Shown here piece by piece: positions 1 to 4,866 of a stretch of DNA of 9,984 nucleotides. The stretch spans positions 1 through 9,984 of the forward strand of contig CAZNDI010000037.1 in the NCBI GenBank assembly GCA_964571805.1, in the 5' to 3' direction. The notes under the pieces were generated by a model, which had not been told where the DNA came from, did no database searches, and worked only from the letters and a program-made list of their open reading frames with translations. Made by a program: the position numbers and the translations under genes. The stretch is from JAUHWS01 sp964571805. GTDB taxonomy: Bacteria > Patescibacteriota > Gracilibacteria > UM-FILTER-43-11. How positions within the stretch are numbered: position 1 is the stretch's first letter; each line of letters starts with the position of its first letter.

Positions 1-1
1 G

Positions 2-580
2 CCAAAATACATCACAAACTTTTCTACTTCCCAAGATTTAGCTACTTCCGTAAACGAATCTAATTTTAAATTAAAAAATACCGGAACTAGTTCGGCTGTT
101 GTTTACGGTCTTTACGTCAGACAATTTTCGTATGTTGCAGAGGGTGAGTCTTGCACAAGCGCAACCGTTATGTACTCATCAGAGGACAACATTTCAGCAG
201 GTGCGATGGTAATGCCTGTAACTATTGAAGCGGGTGCCGAAGCGGCCGTTGGAGAAAATTATTTATACAATATGATTTATAACGCTACTTATTACCTGCG
301 AATTAATATCCCAAGTAGCCCTCCTGGTTGTGCATTACCCGGCTGTACTTGGGGGAATGATTCAACGGTTTATAATTGGTGTATCTATGTCGGAGCCATA
401 GCACCAGTTTCAGTGACGGAGGATTATACAGCAAATGTCGTTCCTTATGCGGACACGCTTTCAGGGGGAGGCCTTTACGATTACAATCTTATAAGCAGTT
501 ATGAATATATTGGCCCCATTTCTTGTGATGATCAAACTTTAACTTGCTCTGTTGCGACGTCACAAACTCAGTCGTTTTAA
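2..580 (+). CDS. Cysteine-rich envelope protein, 5'-truncated (paralogue of next gene)
   Basis: The frame is open from the window's first complete codon, so the start lies upstream; 192 residues are visible. An internal ATG at 170 is not the start, because the homology to the next gene begins well before it. The visible N-terminus (about SQDLATSVNESNFKLKNTG) lines up with residues 41 onward of the downstream lipoprotein, so probably only some 40 residues, including a signal peptide, are missing. Shared blocks are NYLYNM.YN, LPGC.W, a WC pair, VVPY.D, and the ending CDDQTLTC.V.T.Q..SF. Conserved cysteines suggest a disulfide-stabilised protein outside the cytoplasm. The next gene starts 11 nt downstream, which suggests one transcript and a gene duplication. 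I do not recognise the family and assign no function. That the gene is real is well supported by the conserved paralogue; its lipoprotein nature is inferred. Confidence 0.8.
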   Translation, partial: PKYITNFSTSQDLATSVNESNFKLKNTGTSSAVVYGLYVRQFSYVAEGESCTSATVMYSSEDNISAGAMVMPVTIEAGAEAAVGENYLYNMIYNATYYLRINIPSSPPGCALPGCTWGNDSTVYNWCIYVGAIAPVSVTEDYTANVVPYADTLSGGGLYDYNLISSYEYIGPISCDDQTLTCSVATSQTQSF

Positions 581-585
581 AAGGA
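581..585 (+). promoter_or_regulatory. Ribosome binding site of the lipoprotein gene
   Basis: AAGGA directly after the TAA of the upstream gene and 6 nt before the ATG at 592. It fixes the start at 592 and suggests translation coupled to the preceding gene. Confidence 0.65.
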
Positions 586-591
586 TTCGCT

Positions 592-1299
592 ATGATAAAA
601 AGACAATTTTTTTTCATCTTTTTAAGCCTCGTGATTTTTGTTTTTTCAGCATGTTTAGAGGATCTGGAGGTGACCCTACCTCCGCCTTTTAGAACTGAAA
701 CATTAATGACTGCACAGGATATTGAAAATTCAGCGTCCTCAAATATTTCAATAACGAATGAGACTGGTGCTTCGGTTACGGGGTATGGGTTATTTATTGC
801 GTCTTATGATATTAATGATTGCTCATCGTGTTATGGAGGTGTGGTCTCTGGAGATAATGCAGGTGGAACGTTTGTGCAGCCGGTTTCTTTCAATGCGGGC
901 GAAAGTATTGAGATAGGACAAAATTATTTATACAATATGCTCTACAACGGCATTTACTTCATAAAGAATACTGTTGGTAGTAGCCCCTGCTCGCTCCCAG
1001 GATGTTCTTGGCCAGGGGACGATCCTAACGTTGAAGGGTGGTGTGTGAGTATCGGCATTATGTCTCTGGATTCTTCTTATACATCTTCAAATTACTTCCA
1101 GGGTGATAATCCGACGAGCGTCGTTCCTTATGGCGACGCAGTAACAAGTGATGCTTTTCATTATAATTATGACCTGATTGATCCCACCACCCTAGGAGTC
1201 GGGAACTCTTGTTTAGGACCCATCGTTTGTGATGATCAGACTCTCACATGCACTGTGAGCACGCCCCAAAGCGAATCGTTTCAACCTTATACTAGGTGA
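592..1299 (+). CDS. Predicted cysteine-rich lipoprotein, tandem paralogue
   Basis: 235 residues. The ATG at 592 is preferred over an upstream in-frame TTG at 544, because AAGGA (581-585) sits 6 nt before it and it opens directly into a type II signal peptide: MIKR, a hydrophobic run FFFIFLSLVIFVF, then the lipobox FSAC with the lipidated cysteine at C21. The mature protein has eight more cysteines (77, 80, 133, 138, 151, 207, 213, 220), several of which match the upstream paralogue (LPGC, WC, CDDQTLTC), so disulfides are likely. It should be anchored in the inner or outer membrane facing the periplasm or exterior. The residue after C21 is Leu rather than Asp, which by the E. coli rule favours the outer membrane. 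The family is unknown to me. The TGA stop overlaps the first bases of the downstream inverted element. Confidence 0.88.
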   Translation: MIKRQFFFIFLSLVIFVFSACLEDLEVTLPPPFRTETLMTAQDIENSASSNISITNETGASVTGYGLFIASYDINDCSSCYGGVVSGDNAGGTFVQPVSFNAGESIEIGQNYLYNMLYNGIYFIKNTVGSSPCSLPGCSWPGDDPNVEGWCVSIGIMSLDSSYTSSNYFQGDNPTSVVPYGDAVTSDAFHYNYDLIDPTTLGVGNSCLGPIVCDDQTLTCTVSTPQSESFQPYTR

Positions 1300-1500
1300 G
1301 CAGGAGAAAGGAGAACAGAAGAACAGGAGAAAAGAGAACAGGTGAGCAGGAGAATAGGTGAACAGGTGAAAAACTTCTGGGGTCACCTAGGGCCAAAGGC
1401 CCGATCTACTGCTCTCCTTTCCGCACCCAAAGAGCCCAGCTCTCCTATCTCCTTTCTCCTATCTCCTTTCTCCTATCTCCTGCTCTCCTTTCTCCTGCTC
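1298..1500. repeat. Purine/pyrimidine inverted element with 17-bp perfect arms
   Basis: A purine-rich left half (1298-1371, built from GAGCAGGAGA/GAACAGGTGA-like units) is followed by a central stretch and a pyrimidine-rich right half (about 1409-1508). GAGCAGGAGAAAGGAGA at 1298-1314 is the exact reverse complement of 1484-1500. Between the halves lies a GC hairpin, GGGCC-AAA-GGCCC (1390-1402). The right half also contains a period-14 tandem (CTCCTATCTCCTTT at 1442-1455 and 1456-1469, then a partial third copy). Transcribed, the region could fold into a long imperfect hairpin just after the lipoprotein stop and may help end that transcript, although no clean T-run follows. It could equally be a non-autonomous repeat family. 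The 84-codon open frame within it (1342-1596) is low-complexity Ser/Leu/Pro and not a gene. Confidence 0.7.
1334..1353 (+). repeat. 20-nt direct repeat, copy 1
   Basis: GAGAACAGGTGAGCAGGAGA lies in the purine-rich half of the inverted element. The identical 20 nt recurs at 1639-1658, just upstream of the S23-family gene. Confidence 0.75.
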
Positions 1501-1638
1501 TCCTCCCCCATCCAAAAACAAAACCCTCATCATCCTATTTCTAAACCATTTCTAACACTCTCGAATCTCAAAACATTGAAAACAAACAATAATTAAATAA
1601 AAACCCCACGGCATGAAACCTGCTTTAATTCAGAACAG

Positions 1639-1658
1639 GAGAACAGGTGAGCAGGAGA
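1639..1658 (+). repeat. 20-nt direct repeat, copy 2
   Basis: Exact copy of 1334-1353, ending about 20-30 nt before the candidate starts of the S23-family gene. The sequence between the copies (1511-1612) is A/C-rich with nothing recognisable in it. Confidence 0.75.
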
Positions 1659-1661
1659 GCT

Positions 1662-1677
1662 GCTCGCTTGCGCGAGC
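1662..1677 (+). other. Perfect 6-bp hairpin just upstream of the S23-family start
   Basis: GCTCGC-TTGC-GCGAGC forms a 6-bp GC-rich stem with a 4-nt loop, ending 1 nt before the ATG at 1679 and 10 nt before that at 1688. It fills the usual ribosome-binding position, so it could limit translation or be a REP-like unit belonging to the adjacent repeat. It is not a terminator: no T-run follows. Confidence 0.5.
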
Positions 1678-1687
1678 TATGCCCTTC

Positions 1688-2026
1688 ATGTTTCAAAACC
1701 TCAAAGTCTACCAAAAAGCCGTCGACTTCGCAGAATCCGTCTCCCGCCTTACCGAATCGTTCCCAAGAGGAACTTATTATCTCACCGACCAATTTAACCG
1801 AGCCGCCTTGAGTATTGCCCTCAACATCGCCGAAGGCAACGGCCGCTGGCACAAACCCGACCGCAAAAAATTTTTCTACATCGCCCGCGGCTCATGCCAT
1901 GAGTGCGTTCCGCTTTTGGAGATTTGTTTTAGAAAAAAACTGATCGATAAAGATCGATACGATATTCTCAACAAAGAATTGGAAGAAATTGCGAAGATGA
2001 TTTCAGGGTTGATTGAAGGGGGTTAA
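1688..2026 (+). CDS. Four-helix-bundle protein, S23 / 23S rRNA intervening-sequence family
   Basis: 112 residues from the ATG at 1688; an in-frame ATG at 1679 would add three residues. A further upstream frame to 1613 merely translates the repeat, so it is rejected. The family pattern is clear: F.NL.VYQKAVDFA near the N-terminus (2-15), FPRG and L.DQFNRAALSIALNIAEGNGR (33-53), then F.YIARGS.HE (62-72) and a final helix. Known members are small four-helix bundles that pentamerise; they are encoded in 23S rRNA insertions or stand alone, and related proteins serve as accessory Avd subunits of diversity-generating retroelements. No rRNA or reverse transcriptase is visible here, so this is an orphan copy. 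Its start region is built from the purine-rich repeat also seen at 1298-1371. No good ribosome binding site is seen. The molecular role is unknown. Confidence 0.85.
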   Translation: MFQNLKVYQKAVDFAESVSRLTESFPRGTYYLTDQFNRAALSIALNIAEGNGRWHKPDRKKFFYIARGSCHECVPLLEICFRKKLIDKDRYDILNKELEEIAKMISGLIEGG

Positions 2027-2370
2027 AATTTTTATTTTAATCTTAAATAATTTCATGATATAAATTTTCCCAGTTAATGGAATACATTGTGACACCTGGT
2101 GGAGCCCTAATGGCCTACCGAAAATCACATATGACTCCAGGAGGTAGTCAATTTTGACAAAACTTTTGACTAAAGCCGAAAAAACTCTTCTTATGGAGAG
2201 ATAACCACAGTCCCCGGTTTATAGGAATTGATAGGCTTCCAGAGGATGTAACGATGTGGAGTGTAGTAAATTAAAGTAATATCGAGAGAAATAGAACTCC
2301 TATCAAGTTCTATACTCTCATAAACTTTAAATTTTCCATCTCTTTCACCAACAATATTTTTAAGAAAACA
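2027..2370. other. Intergenic region with inverted repeats upstream of the HEPN gene
   Basis: 344 nt without a convincing gene. It opens A/T-rich (2027-2070). An imperfect inverted repeat pairs GACACCTGGTGGAG (2091-2104) with CTCCAGGAGGTAGTC (2135-2149). TTTTGAC occurs twice 12 nt apart (2153-2159, 2165-2171) and includes a TTGACA that could act as a -35, but no good -10 is found at 17 nt. A strong hairpin lies at 2284-2319 (listed separately). On the - strand a 64-codon frame (2385-2191) is open but has no ATG and would need a TTG start, so it is not called. Confidence 0.45.
2284..2319 (+). promoter_or_regulatory. Strong hairpin in the leader of the HEPN gene
   Basis: ATAGAACT (2291-2298) and AGTTCTAT (2306-2313) form a perfect 8-bp stem around a 7-nt loop. 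It is extended by GAGAG (2284-2288) with CTCTC (2315-2319) across a small 2x1 internal loop. It lies about 50 nt before the GTG start. No T-run follows on the + strand, so it is more likely an operator palindrome or an mRNA leader structure than a terminator. Its function is inferred only from position. Confidence 0.5.
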
Positions 2371-3189
2371 GTGCCACAGCCACAAGATAATATTGTCAGC
2401 AAAGAAATCGGTAAAAACTTGCTAAATCAAGTTTTCGAATTCTGGGTCAATCCAGAAATTGAACGGCGCAGACAAAATAAAATCTTACCCAAAAATTTTA
2501 AGTTACGCATGGCACAAATTGTGATGAACGTAGGAAAACCACCAATTATACGTTTAAATGACGAGATCAAAGCACAATTGGTTGTCCGTGTTACCCGTAA
2601 TGTTGTTGCAGGGGACCCCGTCAGCACAGCAGATATTGATGAAATTGAAAATTTGAAGCTTACCGAAGATGATCCTGATGCCGGACATATAACAATTATA
2701 TTGCATAAAAATCGTTGGTTCATCTCCTTCAATTTTCATTACAATTCAAGTAAGGTACGAAATCATATTGAAGCTGCCCATGAATTTTTAGAAACGGCTC
2801 AAAATGCACTAACGTCAAAAAGGTACAGAGCATTTTACGAAAATATATTTTGTGCTGTAGAGTTAATATCTAAAGCATGGCTTTTAAGAATGCCTGTACA
2901 GAAATTATTGTCTTCAAAAAATCATAGCCTTATTCATTCAGAAATAAACCGTCATGCTAAACTTGGTAATATTTACAAAGATTACTCTAAGATGTTTAAT
3001 GAAATATCAGAAGTAAGGCCCAGATCTCGATATCTTAATGGTAAATTCGTTTATAATCATGGTAATTGTGAAAAAATACAGAAGATCGCAAATGAAATGT
3101 ACAGTTTTGTATGTAAACCTAGTTCTATAAACAATCACCCCATCGGTGAATCAATCAAAAAAGGTACTTTAGTACCAATACAAAGCTAA
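2371..3189 (+). CDS. HEPN-domain-type protein of unknown function
   Basis: 272 residues from a GTG; no in-frame ATG exists until 2509, deep inside the conserved part, so GTG is the best start despite a weak ribosome binding site (AAGA at about 2363). Two parts can be seen. Residues about 22-127 form a compact alpha/beta-looking N-terminal region (FWVNPEIERRR, then GHITIILHKNRWFISFNFHYN). Residues about 130-250 are helical and HEPN-like: HIEAAHEFLETAQNALTSK, FYENIFCAVELISKAWLL (155-172), KNHSLIHS (183-190) and EVRPRSRYLNG (214-224). HEPN domains are RNA-binding or RNase modules common in toxin-antitoxin and defence systems, but I see no clean catalytic RX4-6H motif, so this copy may be non-catalytic. 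Its TAA overlaps the stop of the small gene on the opposite strand. The HEPN assignment is from memory of family patterns and is moderate; the biological role is unknown. Confidence 0.72.
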   Translation: MPQPQDNIVSKEIGKNLLNQVFEFWVNPEIERRRQNKILPKNFKLRMAQIVMNVGKPPIIRLNDEIKAQLVVRVTRNVVAGDPVSTADIDEIENLKLTEDDPDAGHITIILHKNRWFISFNFHYNSSKVRNHIEAAHEFLETAQNALTSKRYRAFYENIFCAVELISKAWLLRMPVQKLLSSKNHSLIHSEINRHAKLGNIYKDYSKMFNEISEVRPRSRYLNGKFVYNHGNCEKIQKIANEMYSFVCKPSSINNHPIGESIKKGTLVPIQS

Positions 3190-3332
3190 TCCTTCATTCC
3201 TTGTCTAATAGGTGGCGGCAACAGCCTCCATTTCCCTTTAAATACTGGAGACTTGAACTGAACAAGTAAATGGTCAATTTCATCTGCGCTTACTCTTTGA
3301 TCAGGATCAGCACCGGCTTTCGGTTTGGCCAT
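3186..3332 (-). CDS. Small basic protein (48 aa), second gene of the PIN-like operon
   Basis: A 48-residue frame with an ATG start (MAKPKAGADPDQRVSADEID...) and a TAG stop. It begins 5 nt after the stop of the PIN-like gene on the same strand, so the two are almost certainly co-transcribed and probably translationally coupled. The ribosome binding site is weak (GAAGAA about 9 nt upstream). The N-terminus is polar and likely flexible; residues about 16-46 (DEIDHLLVQFKSPVFKGKW, then LPPPIRQGM) look structured, with a basic Pro-rich tail. The stop overlaps that of the convergent HEPN gene by 4 nt. I do not recognise a family. The tight spacing and ordinary amino-acid content support a real gene. 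A partner or antitoxin-like role for the PIN-like protein is possible but only inferred from context. Confidence 0.6.
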   Translation of the reverse strand: MAKPKAGADPDQRVSADEIDHLLVQFKSPVFKGKWRLLPPPIRQGMKD

Positions 3333-3337
3333 TTTAT

Positions 3338-4435
3338 TTATTTCTTCAATGATCTTTTTTTATCTTTCTCAGACATTCTTGTTATATTTTGATCAGGATT
3401 TTCTCGCCATCTAGGACTCATAAGCTGATCCCAAATTTTACTTGTTAAAAAATCACCATCTTTTGGTGGAAAGTGAGCAAATGACATCGTACCTGTTTCT
3501 TTTATCTCATCTGACAATTGGCTGTAATGAGCATCTAATTTTGCAAGATCAGCTTTTAGATCTTTTCCATGAATAAATATCTGATCTTCTTTTAAGAATA
3601 ACGGTGCAGTTCTAATGTGAAGATTATCAGATGAAGTGAAAGCCATACAAAATGGCAAATAATATAAATATGCTAAATCAATTTTATTGCTAGGCCTTTC
3701 CCTTCCAATTAGATCAGCGCCAAGAGCAATGCAAAAGAACAGATCTACTGTGGCTAGATGAGCAGTATAGGGAGCATATTGTGAAAGGGGTGGGTTGCCT
3801 GCTTCCTGCCAACGTTTCATTAAGAGATTGATTTGACCATCTGGTAATAAGGCTTTTACAGCTTCCTTCGCATATCGAGAGCCTGATTTATTAATCAGTT
3901 CAACTGCTAATTCTTTGGTTTCAGCAAGGTCTTTGGGACGTCTAATACGTTTGATGATTTCTCGTCCTTGTTCAAAAATTGCATTCAGATCTATATCCAA
4001 CAAAGATTGCCGCCATTGGCTTGCAAATCTCCTCTCAACTTCTAAAAAATCTCGATTCTGCCATCTTTGTAAGGCATCAACCTCAGGTGCTTGTTCAAAT
4101 ACAATTCCCTGCTTTTTACCTGAGGCGACTCGTCTTCCACCACCAACAACTGGCCTGCGACTCATTTCAATTTTGTTGCCATGCAATTCAGCCAAACAAA
4201 GTGTACTATGATGAACATTTGGTGGACCGCCAATTGATACTTTTTCTGCGATATTTCCAACAACATTTTCAGGTGTACGACCGCTTTTCATTTCTTTACT
4301 GAGATCAGCAAGTGTCTCCACGAAGAATAGAGGTGTAATAATACCTTTATAATGAGCATCTAGCCAGACAGATTCATCAACGGTAAGGCTTTGAATAATA
4401 GATTTATCAAAAATTAAGAGAGGGCCAATTGCCAT
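3338..4435 (-). CDS. PIN-like-fold protein, putative nuclease or toxin
   Basis: 365 residues from the ATG at 4435; a TTG two codons upstream (4441) is less likely. The N-terminus (LLIFDKSIIQSL, then ITPLFFVETLADL) matches the PIN-type pattern: a hydrophobic strand ending in Asp (D10), then a strand and helix carrying Glu (E40). The expected C-terminal acidic residues fit KIDLAYLYYLPFCMAFTSSDNLH, with D253 and D270. PIN-like domains use such Asp/Glu clusters to bind metal and cut RNA or DNA, often as toxins. Here the acidic sites are split by a long, mostly helical insertion (about residues 70-245), and a basic helical tail ends in KDKKRSLKK. No signal peptide is seen, so it is cytoplasmic. 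It leads a two-gene operon with the 48-aa gene and faces the HEPN gene tail to tail. The fold is inferred by eye; activity is unproven. Confidence 0.7.
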   Translation of the reverse strand: MAIGPLLIFDKSIIQSLTVDESVWLDAHYKGIITPLFFVETLADLSKEMKSGRTPENVVGNIAEKVSIGGPPNVHHSTLCLAELHGNKIEMSRRPVVGGGRRVASGKKQGIVFEQAPEVDALQRWQNRDFLEVERRFASQWRQSLLDIDLNAIFEQGREIIKRIRRPKDLAETKELAVELINKSGSRYAKEAVKALLPDGQINLLMKRWQEAGNPPLSQYAPYTAHLATVDLFFCIALGADLIGRERPSNKIDLAYLYYLPFCMAFTSSDNLHIRTAPLFLKEDQIFIHGKDLKADLAKLDAHYSQLSDEIKETGTMSFAHFPPKDGDFLTSKIWDQLMSPRWRENPDQNITRMSEKDKKRSLKK

Positions 4436-4866
4436 ATTCAAATAATATTCTGTTATGAAGAAAAGTCCATCCGTCTTAAAGTTACGCTACTATTACTACT
4501 GCTCCCACGATCCAATCCTTCACGTACAACTAAATTACCTTCTCGTTTGCAGAAGACAGATTCCAAAGTCATTATCGCTTATCAAAATCTTTATTCTCAA
4601 TTTCCACTCTCCATTCATTCTTTAGAAAATGGAAAATGGAGACTAACACGTAACCAATTCTATCTCCTTCCTCAACCCTTGCCCCACAATCATAGCTCCT
4701 TTGATCTCCCATTTCTCTCCAGTCCATTTCATTTTCAATCCTTCAGGAAATAGGTAATTTAAAATAAAATTTTTGATTGAGTTTTTATTGATAATGTTAA
4801 AAGGCTAAAACCTAAACTATCTCAAAATAAGAGGTGGTTAATCCCCCCCTTACCGAAAGAAAAATT
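4436..4866. other. Long intergenic region between the PIN-like and Mrr-type genes
   Basis: About 430 nt between two divergent genes. The + strand is pyrimidine-rich over about 4590-4745 and translates only into low-complexity sequence. TCTCCATT (4608-4615) and AATGGAGA (4635-4642) form an 8-bp inverted repeat. On the - strand a 29-codon frame (4732-4643) has a good GAAGGA ribosome binding site but no recognisable product; it is described as a finding, not called as a gene. The last 120 nt before the Mrr-type gene are A/T-rich and should hold its promoter, but no clear -35/-10 pair stands out. A run of seven C lies at 4843-4849. Confidence 0.5.
4442..4469 (-). promoter_or_regulatory. Candidate promoter of the PIN-like operon (possibly leaderless)
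   Basis: Reading the - strand, TGGACT (4469-4464, 4 of 6 to the -35 consensus) and TATTAT (4447-4442, 5 of 6 to the -10) are 16 nt apart. The -10 ends 6 nt before the ATG at 4435, so transcription would begin at or next to the start codon. That would explain why no ribosome binding site is seen. Confidence 0.35.

Noticed and set aside
544..591. Upstream start for the lipoprotein gene
   Set aside because: It would place 16 residues before a textbook lipoprotein signal peptide; the AAGGA-spaced ATG at 592 is better.
1442..1482. Period-14 tandem as a CRISPR array
   Set aside because: The units are contiguous low-complexity pyrimidine repeats with no spacers and no cas genes.
1342..1596. 84-codon open frame within the repeat element
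   Set aside because: Its product is Ser/Leu/Pro low complexity dictated by the pyrimidine tandem, with no ribosome binding site and no domain.
1613..1687. Longer N-terminus for the S23-family protein
   Set aside because: The added residues translate the purine-rich repeat and hairpin, and the family pattern starts at F.NL.VY right after 1688.
2191..2385. 64-codon - strand frame overlapping the HEPN gene start
   Set aside because: No ATG anywhere in the frame; it needs a TTG start inside another gene and has no ribosome binding site. The product looks fairly protein-like, so a decayed gene cannot be excluded.
4547..4753. 68-codon + strand frame before the Mrr-type gene
   Set aside because: Pyrimidine-rich low-complexity translation, no ATG start signal of quality and no family resemblance.
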